A stretch of DNA of 64,000 bases from JAGNRR01 sp965230665 (GCA_965230665.1 CBDDLM010000004.1:744001-808000); one strand, 5' to 3'; shown: positions 24,092 through 33,434, numbered from the stretch's first letter. The notes: generated by a model not told the origin, from the letters alone. Program-made: numbers and translations.

Positions 24092-26308
24092 TTAGTACAT
24101 TCGGGTGGCAGTTATGATAACTCCGTCACCAGGTCCTGTAGCCGCTGGCATGGTGAAACGAGCTTGTATTTGATTGAGGTTAAAACTGACCACAGTTCCA
24201 TCAGATTTTATATTTGCGTAGTATATATGATCGAAATAATTTGCCTCTCCTACATTCACGCAAAGTATACGATGACTTGACGGGAAAGAAGTACTCCCGC
24301 TAGGGCTCATAAATAATCGCCCTTCCGTTTCGCCTAGATGATGCTGATGCTCAACTCTACATCTAACAGCTATTGCCCAGTAACCTCTGTTTAATGTAAT
24401 AGTACGAGGACAAGTCCAATTCCAAACATTTCCTGTGCTAGGGTAAGCGACTGTAGTACCTGATACATCGGTCGTTCCTGAACCCTGCTGCCAGGTACCC
24501 ACACCGTTCTGGTCTGAGACAAGAATTTTGCCATAGCCTTCCGTGCCATCTTCTATTTGGATAGCACCATTAGTTGTGCCATTATCGATATGGAGTTTGG
24601 TATTAGGCGTTGCGGTACCAATCCCAACATCGCCATCGGGCTGTACTAAGAATTGGTCTGTATTAACGCGAACTTCTCCTGTTCCTTTGACTGCAAAAAT
24701 TTCATCTAAGTCTGTGCCACTACCCACAGATGTATTGTCTCCAAAAGCTTTCAATAAATAACCGCTTGCGGCCGCACTACCCAAAGGGTCAACATCTTCA
24801 ATGCGTAGAACGATATCATCTTCATTTCCCTGATGTGTATTACCTGTAAGATATGCCGTTGTTGTATGAAAACCAGACCCTCTTACACCATCGACTCTAA
24901 ATGTGGTCCTTCCTTGAATGTTGGGTAGTTGATCCCAGATATGTGCATTAGCAGTTGGCGTTGCGGTACCAATCCCCACATTACCGCCGTCTAAAACAGT
25001 CATAACATCGGTAGTGCCATCACGCAGGTTTAGGATATCTTCGGTACCTGAGTTACGTACATCCAATGTAGCCGTGGTGGCTCCAGTGGTACCAATAGCT
25101 ACACGACCTGTTCTACCTATATTACTCGCCACATCTTCTCCTGTAACACCCCAAGCGTCACCGTCTTGAAGGCTTGCAACTGTACCGCCTTCTTTTAATT
25201 CTCCAGTAGTTGCATCTGCGGTTACAATCACATCTGTGGCCTGGTCTGCACCCGTGAGGTCGCTTACACGAACTTTACCGTTGACTTCTAACTTTTCGTT
25301 GGGGGTGGTGGTGCCAATACCTACGTTGCCGGCAAAATAATTATTTACACCAGCTGTATTTTGATATAAACCATAATCATTGCTACCATGAGATGGATTA
25401 TCTAAGAAAATATTGTAAGCTATTTGTCCATTACTTGGATGTGCATTCATGACGGAATTTATATTGTACAACTTTGCAAGAAGTCCTAGATTTGCAACGT
25501 TTGCAAACCGACTTGAAGATGCGTTTGTTGTAAAATCTGCAGTGACCAATTTTTGATTTCTTAAACTGGTGGTAAGAGTCGGGAAGTTTGTTGTATAGCT
25601 GAACCCTTTTCTCTCGTGATTCTGACCTGGAGTTGACAATCTATTGTCTACAATAGAAACAACGCCCATGGTATCACTTCCGGTAAAACCGTCACTTATA
25701 GTAGCATCTATAAACCTTCCCAAACCAGAATTGGCAATATCTGCTGTTATACCGTTCAATACGCTCGGACCAGTTGGTTTAGTTAAATGTAATAACGAAA
25801 CTGGATTACTTGTCCCAATCCCTACATTACCCATCGTATAAATATCCTCGGTATTCTCAGTAGCACCAGCATTGTTATCGGTGCCAAACCAAGGTTCTAT
25901 ATTTGCTAAGCTTAGAACGGGGTTATTGTTATTTTCATTGGTATAGGTTAGTAAACCTGTGGTACTATCTAAGGCTAAGGTAGTATTGGTTTCACCTACA
26001 TTAGCGGCATTGGCTAGGCGCACCCATTGAGTACCATCGTTGTAATAATAACCTGGTGTTACATCACCAGCAGTAGCTGTATTGTATACCACCATGCCTT
26101 CTACATGTGTGGCTAAGGGTACAAAATTTGTGGTACTGCTTAAGGTAACACGCGGTAGCAGTAAACCTTTGTTTGTACTTTCTATTTCCAATACAGCACT
26201 AGGGTTGATGCTTGTAGGGTTATCACCTACTTTTACCTGTGCCTGCACCACTGTTGTAAGCAGTAAAGTACAGAGCAATATTGCTATACGTTGTATATTT
26301 TTTTTCAT
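24092..26308 (-). CDS. Modular tail-fibre-like secreted protein, C1q/TNF-like end
   Basis: The ATG at 26308 gives the signal peptide MKKNIQRIAILLCTLLLTTVVQAQ (the frame to 26362 crosses the promoter); 738 aa. The N-terminal module (VLEIESTNKGLLLPRV, MVVYNTATAG, GYYYNDGTQWVRL) is followed by repeated stalk modules, GNVGIGTxxPxxxLxV and DLTGADQATDVIVTADATTG. The C-terminus is not an S74 chaperone but a compact beta-domain (TITLNRGYWAIAVRCRVEHQHH) like C1q/TNF jelly rolls. Most of the N-terminal module and one stalk block are almost identical in DNA to the gene at 29425. Surface adhesin or fibre is the likely role; a prophage is not supported because phage genes are absent and signal peptides are present. 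Confidence 0.8.
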   Translation of the reverse strand: MKKNIQRIAILLCTLLLTTVVQAQVKVGDNPTSINPSAVLEIESTNKGLLLPRVTLSSTTNFVPLATHVEGMVVYNTATAGDVTPGYYYNDGTQWVRLANAANVGETNTTLALDSTTGLLTYTNENNNNPVLSLANIEPWFGTDNNAGATENTEDIYTMGNVGIGTSNPVSLLHLTKPTGPSVLNGITADIANSGLGRFIDATISDGFTGSDTMGVVSIVDNRLSTPGQNHERKGFSYTTNFPTLTTSLRNQKLVTADFTTNASSSRFANVANLGLLAKLYNINSVMNAHPSNGQIAYNIFLDNPSHGSNDYGLYQNTAGVNNYFAGNVGIGTTTPNEKLEVNGKVRVSDLTGADQATDVIVTADATTGELKEGGTVASLQDGDAWGVTGEDVASNIGRTGRVAIGTTGATTATLDVRNSGTEDILNLRDGTTDVMTVLDGGNVGIGTATPTANAHIWDQLPNIQGRTTFRVDGVRGSGFHTTTAYLTGNTHQGNEDDIVLRIEDVDPLGSAAASGYLLKAFGDNTSVGSGTDLDEIFAVKGTGEVRVNTDQFLVQPDGDVGIGTATPNTKLHIDNGTTNGAIQIEDGTEGYGKILVSDQNGVGTWQQGSGTTDVSGTTVAYPSTGNVWNWTCPRTITLNRGYWAIAVRCRVEHQHHLGETEGRLFMSPSGSTSFPSSHRILCVNVGEANYFDHIYYANIKSDGTVVSFNLNQIQARFTMPAATGPGDGVIITATRMY

Positions 26309-26335
26309 AACTTTTTCCTTTTTGTTTTGTTGACA

Positions 26336-26381
26336 CAAAAGTCCAGTAAACTCCTTGCTCAAAAAACCCCAATTTTTTGGG
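26336..26381 (-). promoter_or_regulatory. Dyad-type promoter of the first tail-fibre-like gene
   Basis: Minus strand: CCC-AAAAAATT-GGGG, 26 bases, GACTTTTG (26343-26336). The start codon is 28 bases beyond. The whole promoter is duplicated upstream of the gene at 29425. Confidence 0.75.
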
Positions 26382-26423
26382 TATTTTGTTAGCAGGATCT
26401 AAATGGAGATTTAGGGTTGATTA

Positions 26424-26446
26424 CCCTTCGACAGGCTCAGGGTGAC
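26424..26446. repeat. Single REP-like element
   Basis: CCCTTCGACAGGCTCAGGG-type inverted repeat followed by TGACACAAAATGTTTAAC, the same unit as in the arrays at 26739 and 32627. Confidence 0.75.
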
Positions 26447-26564
26447 ACAAAATGTTTAACCATTCGTCGCTTATAGCTCTGGCTTTAGCCATTCTGTGTG
26501 GATGCTAAACTGTGTAGAAGCAGCGTTGAATACACCGTAATTGAACTCACATAATTAGGTCATG

Positions 26565-26693
26565 TTATTCTATATTATACCCATTGTTAAAATCATCTTG
26601 TTCCTTTTTGCACTTTTTCTTTAAATCAAAAACATACCAAAGCATTAGAACAATTATTACAAGAAACCCTAACGAAAGAAAAATCCATTTCAT
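26565..26693 (-). CDS. Possible 42-aa single-pass membrane peptide
   Basis: An ATG at 26693 opens 42 codons to a TAA at 26565. The product has one hydrophobic helix (MKWIFLSLGFLVIIVLMLWY) followed by a charged tail (DLKKKCKKEQDD...). The composition is what a real small membrane protein would show. It lies alone in the 580-base gap between two tail-fibre-like genes and is flanked by REP-like units. No clear promoter was found. Confidence 0.4.
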   Translation of the reverse strand: MKWIFLSLGFLVIIVLMLWYVFDLKKKCKKEQDDFNNGYNIE

Positions 26694-26738
26694 AAATTTT
26701 ACAGTTTCAACAATTTAACCATTCGTAGCTTATAACTA

Positions 26739-26912
26739 CCCTTCGACAGGCTCAGGGTGACACAAAATGTTTAACTATTCGTAGCTTATAACTGCCCTTC
26801 GACGGGCTCAGGGTGACACAAAATGTTTAACCATTTGTAGCATATAGCTACCCTTCGACGGGCTCAGGGTGACACAAAATGTTCAACTATTCGTAGCTTA
26901 TAGCTACGAATA
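26739..26912. repeat. REP-like array, three 56-bp units plus terminal palindrome
   Basis: The CCCTTCGACxGGCTCAGGG hairpin recurs at 26739, 26795 and 26851, exactly 56 bases apart, joined by CACAAAATGTTxAAC and an ATTCGTAGCTTATA segment. The last unit completes the palindrome CTATTCGTAGCTT/TAGCTACGAATAG. The array follows the stop of the second tail-fibre-like gene on its 3' side and may also end transcription. Confidence 0.85.
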
Positions 26913-26943
26913 GTTAATAAAACCGAGCTTTAAGCATCAGCAG

Positions 26944-29178
26944 CTATCGCAAACCGAACTGTTGTTCTTTTGAAGATTTTAAACGTACGCCCGCTTTTAT
27001 TTCATTCACTTCTTTTTTCAAGCTGCTGAGCATAGTGGTCATTTCATGTGCTAGCAGCTTGTTCTTTTCTTTCTCGGCATCAAGCTCCGTTTTCAATTCT
27101 TGTATAGCTTTGGTTAAAACAGGAATCAGCTCGGTATAGTTAATACCGAGGTATTTTGTTTCATGATCTGTTTCTATAACTACTTCAGGTATAAGCTCGC
27201 GCATGTCCTGTGCTATAAAACCCAAGCTTAGCTTGTTGTGTTCTTCACCACGATAACGGTACTGTGTAGGCTTCATGGCCAAGACTTCGCTTAGCCCGTA
27301 ATGTGTGGGAGCAATATTTCTCTTTAGCCTTCTATCCGATGAGTTGGTAAAAGTACCTGTAACCGTGAGGTGGGTGGCTACCGCGGTATTATTGGCCGTA
27401 ACGATATGTCCACTACCCGATAATACTGAGGCATTATCTCCCATGACTACATTATTATTACCCATTGCAAAGGCATTATTACCAGATACATGATTAGACT
27501 GTCCAACACAGAGGCTCCGCAATCCTGAAATGGTATCGGCAGATCCTACAGTCATGGATCCTGAACCTGATATCTGATTAGCCGCACCAAAAGCAGCGGA
27601 CTGCGAACCTGAAATATGATTAGCACCTCCCATGGCCAAAGCAGGCCCACCAGAAACAATATTGCTCGATCCTGCTACGATAGAAAATATCCCAGATACT
27701 GAATTGTTTTGCCCAGCGGCTAGGCTTGACTGTCCTTGAACTACATTGTTGGCTCCTACGGCTAGGCTGTAATTGCCACTCACTTGATTGGCATCACCTA
27801 CGGTCATAGCGTACTGGCCACTTCCACCACCAGTTCCAACGTGTACATTGCCTAAATGATAGATGCTATCTGCCACAGTGGTAGCCGCGGTACTGGTGGC
27901 TTTATTAAACCAAGGTTCTGTATCTGAAGAAAGGGCACTTAATGTTTTACCCGAGTTGCGTACCTGACCTGTTACATCATCTGCTACGAGCACAAAATCG
28001 CTATCATTGGTATCAGCAGGAGGTAGATTTTGCACACGTAAGGTACCGCCTATATCTAATTTGTCGGTTGGTGCCTTTTCACCAATACCTATATTTCCCG
28101 ACGAGGTATTCGTAGCCCGACCATCGAGGCCTGTACCGTAAATAAGATTTCCGATGCTCAATTGGTTGTTTGCGGAGTCTATGGGTAATTCAGCATCCCA
28201 ACCAATGGCTATATTGCCAAAACCATCTAGTAAACTGGTGCCTGTGGCATTCCCGATGGCTATATTGTTGGATGCAACAGGCGCATTACGCAGGGCGGAC
28301 TTCCCTAAGGCTACATTATTACTTCCGCTTTGGATATTCCCTCCGGCATGACGGCCCATAAAAATATTATGAACCCCTACACCCAGGTTGGCACCTGTTC
28401 CTCTACCCAAGGCGATATTATATTGTGTACCTATAGCGGTACCATTACTGCCAGTACCTGCATCTTGGGTAAGATGATTATGGTTTCCGACCATACGTAA
28501 ATCGATATCATCAGCATCTACGAATTGAACCCAGGAAGTATCTTGGTCATCCCAATAGTAGTATGCTTCTGTGAGCAGGCCACCTGTGGCAAAGACAATA
28601 AGCCCATGTTCGGGTGCGTTTATGGTGCTGATGTCTTTTAGGCTATCGAGTGGTACGTGGGGTAAGAGCACACCTTTGTCCGTGGCTTGTAGATGAAGCA
28701 ATGCGGAAGCGTGAGGTATAGCGGTACCTATACTTACCGCACCATTATCTAAAGCAACAAAGTCTGTACCGGCGGGGCGGGCGGTGATGCCATCGCTCAA
28801 GGTAGCCAGATGTACCCTACCTGAGCTATCCTGCCAAGCATCTGTAGAAGGGTCGGCACCAGAAACGCTCCCCCCTATACGAATCCATTGGCTACCATCG
28901 TTATAATAATAACCTGGAGTGACATTGCCTGCGGTGGCCTTATTGTATACCACCATACCCTCTACATGTGCAGTCAAAGGCGCAAAGTTTGTTGTTGCAC
29001 TCAGCGCAACTCGGGGCAATAAAAGCCCTTTATTCGTACTTTCGATTTCCAATACGGCATTGGAATTAATGGTGGTAGGATTATTACCAACCTTTAGTTG
29101 TGCGCTTAGTGTACTACTCATGAGTAGCAAGGCTATGAAGGCCATAAGCATCTTTCTTACTGTAATCTTTTTCGTCAT
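26944..29178 (-). CDS. Tail-fibre-like secreted protein with YadA-type head repeats and S74 chaperone
   Basis: 744 aa. Signal peptide MTKKITVRKMLMAFIALLLMSSTLSAQ; N-terminal VLEIESTNKGLLLPRV module; stalk modules; then, at about residues 454-595, some ten 14-residue units of the type SLAVGANNVVQGQS, the left-handed roll of YadA/Hia heads. From about 613 there is a peptidase S74 intramolecular chaperone (SSDRRLKRNIAP, LGFIAQDMRELIPEV, LGINYTELIPVLTKAIQEL) and a terminal coiled coil. S74 domains assemble trimeric fibres and then cleave themselves off before the serine of SDRRLK. Likely a trimeric surface adhesin. Confidence 0.85.
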   Translation of the reverse strand: MTKKITVRKMLMAFIALLLMSSTLSAQLKVGNNPTTINSNAVLEIESTNKGLLLPRVALSATTNFAPLTAHVEGMVVYNKATAGNVTPGYYYNDGSQWIRIGGSVSGADPSTDAWQDSSGRVHLATLSDGITARPAGTDFVALDNGAVSIGTAIPHASALLHLQATDKGVLLPHVPLDSLKDISTINAPEHGLIVFATGGLLTEAYYYWDDQDTSWVQFVDADDIDLRMVGNHNHLTQDAGTGSNGTAIGTQYNIALGRGTGANLGVGVHNIFMGRHAGGNIQSGSNNVALGKSALRNAPVASNNIAIGNATGTSLLDGFGNIAIGWDAELPIDSANNQLSIGNLIYGTGLDGRATNTSSGNIGIGEKAPTDKLDIGGTLRVQNLPPADTNDSDFVLVADDVTGQVRNSGKTLSALSSDTEPWFNKATSTAATTVADSIYHLGNVHVGTGGGSGQYAMTVGDANQVSGNYSLAVGANNVVQGQSSLAAGQNNSVSGIFSIVAGSSNIVSGGPALAMGGANHISGSQSAAFGAANQISGSGSMTVGSADTISGLRSLCVGQSNHVSGNNAFAMGNNNVVMGDNASVLSGSGHIVTANNTAVATHLTVTGTFTNSSDRRLKRNIAPTHYGLSEVLAMKPTQYRYRGEEHNKLSLGFIAQDMRELIPEVVIETDHETKYLGINYTELIPVLTKAIQELKTELDAEKEKNKLLAHEMTTMLSSLKKEVNEIKAGVRLKSSKEQQFGLR

Positions 29179-29203
29179 AATAAATGTGTTTTGTTTCGAT
29201 GTA

Positions 29204-29249
29204 TAAAATTGGGATATATTGATTAGGCATAAAACCCCATATTCTAGGG
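29204..29249 (-). promoter_or_regulatory. Dyad-type promoter of the second tail-fibre-like gene
   Basis: Minus strand: CCC-TAGAATAT-GGGG, 26 bases, CAATTTTA (29211-29204). The weakest match of the tail-fibre promoters, but the spacing is exact. Confidence 0.65.
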
Positions 29250-29294
29250 TGTTTTGTTACTGACTTACAAAAAAGGGTGATTGGATATAAAAAA

Positions 29295-29322
29295 ACCCGC
29301 CCTCCTAGATAAGAGTGCGGGT
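29295..29322 (-). terminator. Terminator after the third tail-fibre-like gene
   Basis: ACCCGC and GCGGGT form the base of a stem, with CTC/GAG pairing inside; on the minus strand it is followed by TTTTTTTA. It ends transcription about 100 bases past the stop at 29425. Confidence 0.8.
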
Positions 29323-29424
29323 AAAGTGTACATGAAAAAGCACGATTTTAAATGGTGAACAAAAGATCTTACCTAACCCATATTGGGTGCGCTTTGATTA
29401 GACGCTAAAACACTGATCTTTAGG

Positions 29425-32400
29425 TTACTTATTTTCTCGGATGCTCAAGGTTTCTTCTATTTTAGCTAAGCGCGCCTTAAGCGTATTGTTTTCTTCTTTT
29501 TCTTTTTGCAGCTCGGCATGTAGGTCTTGTACTGCTTTTACTAATACGGGTGTTAGTTTACCATAATCCACTGCCCAAGGTTCTACCAAATTACCATTTT
29601 GGTCTACCTCATCGGTACCTTTTGTTACGGCTTGTGGGTATATTTTATATAACTCCTGAGCTATAAAACCCGTACTCTTGTTTTTTTGTTGACGATCTAC
29701 TTTATAAGTATAATCTAAAACATTCATATCTAAGATGTTGGATAAACCATACTGAGAAGGTTTGAAATTTTCTTTTAACCTTCTATCTGAAGAGGTGTTG
29801 TATGAAACTGTTGAACCATTTGTACTAATGTGCCCCTTAACAAATCCGCCTGAATAGAACAGCACATAACTACCAGATCCGAAAGCACCTGTTTTTGTAA
29901 GAAAAAGATTGGGGCTGGTTATATTGCGTTGAATACCCGCCCAGGCATCACCCCCAGCACTATGAATTTGCATACCAGGTATATCTGCGGTTCCTTGCCA
30001 AATATTTCCTGTTGGGTTACCATCAGATATTTGAAGTGATGCAGTTGGTTTGGTGGTACCAATACCAACCCTACCATTATCTAAAAGAGACATGACCGTT
30101 CTATTTGGAATGGTCTGGTCGATAGTGGGTGCCGTAGTTTTAAAGTCAACCCGCGTTCTTGGAAAGTTATTTGTGATGGCTTCATGAAACGACAGACCAA
30201 TTGCAAATGCCGAACCTTTAGACCCAGCTTCAGTATTGGGTTGATGTAATCTAAGCATATCCTGAACAGTGCTATCTGCCCTTGAAGATATTTCGTTTCC
30301 AATTATATCGACAATTGAATTGGCATCTAAACGTCTATTGCTAGAGGTAGCACTTTCATGTCCAACTTGTAGCTTTACATCTGGAGTATTCGTCCCAATC
30401 CCCACATTACCTCCGTCTAATACGGTCATAACCTCGGTAGTGCCATCACGTAGGTTTAGGATATCTTCGGTACCCGAGTTACGTACATCCAATGTAGCCG
30501 TGGTGGCTCCAGTGGTACCAATAGCTACACGACCTGTTCTACCTATATTACTCGCCACATCTTCTCCTGTAACACCCCAGGCGTCACCGTCTTGCAAGCT
30601 TGCAACTGTACCGCCTTCTTTTAATTCTCCTGTAGTAGCATCTGCGGTTACAATCACATCTGTGGCAGCATCTGCACCCGTAAGGTCGCTTACACGAACT
30701 TTACCGTTGACTTCTAACTTTTCGTTGGGGGTGGTGGTGCCAATACCGACATTGCCTCCAGCTTCAACTAAAAATCTAGGGTTTGTAGTTATGGCGTTTG
30801 CTTCTGCAATGACAAAACCCAGCGAAGCATCTAAACCAGCCGTCCAATCCAGTCCTGTATTTTTATAATTGATATATGAATCCTGAGCATTCGATCTTTC
30901 TAATGTTAATTGTATTGGTACGTTCTTAACAATATGCAACGGTGAAGCAGGAGTGGTGGTACCAATACCTACATTACCCGTACGGCCAATTGCACTCGTT
31001 TGATCTTCCCCAGTAACACCCCAAGCGTCACCGTCGGCGGTTGCAGATGCTAGATCTGCGATACTGGTTTTGGTGATGTCTCCTGTTGTGCCGTCAGTAG
31101 AGAGTACGTAGTTGGGGTTAGTTTCGTCAAAGTTGGTGCCGGTGTAATTATGTAAACTTGCTCGCCCGTTACCAAAAACTTCAAAACGATCAATGTTTGC
31201 AATCCTAAAACGTATGCTTCTGCCTGAGCTATTTGTGCCTATTTGCAAACCCTGTGCATCGCCAGAAAGGTAGGCATTATAACTTGGAGGATAAATAGCA
31301 AAATGATAGGTGTCGAGATCTGAACCCATTCCTGTTCTATTATCTCCTCGCCCCACAGCTAATGGAGGATGGCCATTAGGAACCGCAGAGCCCCTAATCC
31401 ATACTCCACCATTATTGTATCTTATATTGGTAGAGCTTTCAGTGGCTTTTGTCGTCCCGGCAAGGTCTTCATCCCAAACGGAGCCTAGGTCTGATATAGC
31501 ACCGCCTTCTTTTAATTCTCCAGTAGTAGCATCAGCGGTTACAACCACATCTGTGGCCTGGTCTGCACCCGTTAAATCACGTACACGCACTTTACCGTTT
31601 ACATCGAGCTTTTCTGTTGGAGAGCTAGTAGCAATACCTATGTTGCCACTAGCCGCAATGCGCATTCTTTGCGTAGGAACTGTAGCACCTGTATCGGTCG
31701 TACTAAACACCATATAACCTCCATTAGCAGTTGGGGTAAAATTTTCGGCAGCAATATAACTAATGGCAGAAGAAGAGCCTCCCATAGATGTTCCATTATA
31801 CCCTTGCGCATCTAAGTAAAGTAAAGCATCACCAGCATTGAGGGCTGCTGGAGCGTCTTTTGTACCACGCCCTGCTTGAGCTCTAAAAGCAGCATGTGTC
31901 CAAGGGCTATTCCGATATGCTTCTATAACTATGTGACTTGAAGTGTTTCCTGTAAGTGTAATATTGGCTGAACCATTCGGTGCATTATTTTCAATCACTA
32001 AGGGGCCTGGACGATCAAAGGAATCTTTTCCAATTGCAACGCGCCCCATTGTATAAATATCCTCGGTATTCTCAGTAGCACCAGCATGATTATCGGTGCC
32101 AAACCAAGGTTCTATATTCGCTAAGCTTAAAACGGGGTTATTGTTATTTTCATTGGTATAGGTTAGTAAACCTGTGGTACTATCTAAGGCTAAGGTAGTA
32201 TTGGTTTCACCTACATTAGCGGCATTCGCTAGGCGCACCCACTGAGTGCCATCGTTGTAATAATAACCTGGTGTTACATCACCAGCTGTAGCTGTATTGT
32301 ATACCACCATGCCTTCTACATGCGTGGCTAAGGGTACAAAGTTTGTGGTACTGCTTAAGGTAACCCGTGGTAGCAGTAAACCTTTGTTTGTACTTTCTAT

Positions 32401-32523
32401 CTCTAATACAGCACTAGGGTTAATCGTTGTAGGATTATCACCTACTTTTACCTGTGCCTGCACCACTGTTGTAAGCAATAAAGCACAGAGCAATATTGCT
32501 ATATGTTGTACATTTTTTCTCAT
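29425..32523 (-). CDS. Longest tail-fibre-like secreted protein with S74 chaperone
   Basis: 1032 aa. Signal peptide MRKNVQHIAILLCALLLTTVVQAQ. After the shared N-terminal module come at least four stalk modules of the GNVGIGTTTPxxxL type joined by DGDAWGVTGEDQTSAIGRTG and STDGTTGDITKTSIADLAS linkers. From about residue 911 lies an S74 intramolecular chaperone (SSDRRLKENFKPSQYGL, TGFIAQELYKIYPQAV, VDYGKLTPVLVKAVQDL) and a coiled coil. Large blocks are near-identical in DNA to the gene at 24092 (N-terminus and promoter; stalk block at 30395-30757) and to the gene at 62247 (linker block at 30958-31145). This points to recombination among family members. Confidence 0.85.
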   Translation of the reverse strand: MRKNVQHIAILLCALLLTTVVQAQVKVGDNPTTINPSAVLEIESTNKGLLLPRVTLSSTTNFVPLATHVEGMVVYNTATAGDVTPGYYYNDGTQWVRLANAANVGETNTTLALDSTTGLLTYTNENNNNPVLSLANIEPWFGTDNHAGATENTEDIYTMGRVAIGKDSFDRPGPLVIENNAPNGSANITLTGNTSSHIVIEAYRNSPWTHAAFRAQAGRGTKDAPAALNAGDALLYLDAQGYNGTSMGGSSSAISYIAAENFTPTANGGYMVFSTTDTGATVPTQRMRIAASGNIGIATSSPTEKLDVNGKVRVRDLTGADQATDVVVTADATTGELKEGGAISDLGSVWDEDLAGTTKATESSTNIRYNNGGVWIRGSAVPNGHPPLAVGRGDNRTGMGSDLDTYHFAIYPPSYNAYLSGDAQGLQIGTNSSGRSIRFRIANIDRFEVFGNGRASLHNYTGTNFDETNPNYVLSTDGTTGDITKTSIADLASATADGDAWGVTGEDQTSAIGRTGNVGIGTTTPASPLHIVKNVPIQLTLERSNAQDSYINYKNTGLDWTAGLDASLGFVIAEANAITTNPRFLVEAGGNVGIGTTTPNEKLEVNGKVRVSDLTGADAATDVIVTADATTGELKEGGTVASLQDGDAWGVTGEDVASNIGRTGRVAIGTTGATTATLDVRNSGTEDILNLRDGTTEVMTVLDGGNVGIGTNTPDVKLQVGHESATSSNRRLDANSIVDIIGNEISSRADSTVQDMLRLHQPNTEAGSKGSAFAIGLSFHEAITNNFPRTRVDFKTTAPTIDQTIPNRTVMSLLDNGRVGIGTTKPTASLQISDGNPTGNIWQGTADIPGMQIHSAGGDAWAGIQRNITSPNLFLTKTGAFGSGSYVLFYSGGFVKGHISTNGSTVSYNTSSDRRLKENFKPSQYGLSNILDMNVLDYTYKVDRQQKNKSTGFIAQELYKIYPQAVTKGTDEVDQNGNLVEPWAVDYGKLTPVLVKAVQDLHAELQKEKEENNTLKARLAKIEETLSIRENK

Positions 32524-32551
32524 AACTATTTTCTTTTTTGTTTTGTTGACA

Positions 32552-32597
32552 CAAAAGTCCAGTAAACCCTTTGCTCAAAAAACCCCAATTTTTTGGG
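32552..32597 (-). promoter_or_regulatory. Dyad-type promoter of the third tail-fibre-like gene
   Basis: Minus strand: CCC-AAAAAATT-GGGG, 26 bases, GACTTTTG (32559-32552); almost identical to the promoter at 26336. Confidence 0.75.
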
Positions 32598-32626
32598 TAT
32601 TTTGTTAGCAGGGTCTAAATGGGCTA

Positions 32627-32800
32627 CCCTTCGACAGGCTCAGGGTGACACAAAATGTTTAACTATTCGCAGCTTGTAGGTACCCTTCGACAGGCTCAGG
32701 GTGACACAAAATGTTTAACCATTCGTAGCTTGTAACTACCCTTCGACGGGCTCAGGGTGACACAAAATGTTCAACTATTCGTAGCTTGTAGCTACGAATG
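32627..32800. repeat. REP-like array, three 56-bp units plus terminal palindrome
   Basis: Units start at 32627, 32683 and 32739, again 56 bases apart, and end with CTATTCGTAGCTT/TAGCTACGAATG. The organisation is the same as at 26739. It lies directly upstream of the promoter of the third tail-fibre-like gene. Confidence 0.85.
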
Positions 32801-33008
32801 TTTAATAAAACAGAGCTTCTAGCTCTTGATAAAACAAAATGTTCCGACTTAGCACGGGTTTTCTTTTGCCTTCATGCCCAGCAGAACGGGGTAGGTCTCA
32901 TAGAACGGGAATCAATTATCAAAACAATAGTTCGGTAACGGTCATATTAAGCTGGTTATTCGTAGTTAGAAACAACGAATAGTTAAGTTGGGCATGGTAT
33001 CTGGGGGC

Positions 33009-33400
33009 TTATTTACTACCCTTGGGGTGGTTACCTACTACCCATAATGTAGTTATTCAATAGTCATTGGGCAATCATTTATTACTCCTATAACACTTAT
33101 TTACTACCCTACGGGTGGTTCCGTACTACCCATAATGTAGTTGTTCAATGGTCATTAGGCAATCTTTTACTACCCATAAAACACCTATTTACTACCCTAC
33201 GGGTGGTTCTGTACTACCCATAATGTAGTTATTCAATAGTCATTAGGCAATCTTTTACTACCCATAAAACACTTATTTACTACGCTTGGGGTGGTTACCT
33301 ACTACCTTAGGGGTGGTTCGTTACTACCCTTAAAGTAGCTATTGAATAGTCATTAGAAGATTATTTATTGCCCCCCAAGATACCTCTTTACGGCGCTATG
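33009..33400. repeat. 88-bp tandem repeat, four degenerate copies
   Basis: The marker ATTCAATAGTCATT occurs at 33055, 33143, 33231 and, altered, 33341: two steps of 88 bases and one of 110. The extra 22 bases equal one internal TTACCTACTACC..GGGGTGG sub-unit. Each unit carries CTACCCT..GGGTGG half-palindromes. No reading frame is kept. The rest of the 32801-33430 gap holds only short inverted repeats. Related sequence is found at 61316-61586. Confidence 0.8.
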
Positions 33401-33434
33401 GGCTGTATCTTCTTTTCTTACGATAACAAAAAAA

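Noticed and set aside
30269..30868. A 199-codon plus-strand frame, and similar long frames opposite the tail-fibre-like genes
   Set aside because: They mirror the repetitive Thr/Gly/Ala-rich genes on the other strand and have no recognisable domains or promoters.
24092..32523. A prophage, because of S74 and tail-fibre-like proteins
   Set aside because: All three complete proteins have Sec signal peptides, and there are no capsid, portal, terminase, integrase or lysis genes nearby.
26739..33400. CRISPR arrays in the REP and 88-bp repeat regions
   Set aside because: Units are contiguous without unique spacers, and no cas genes are seen.
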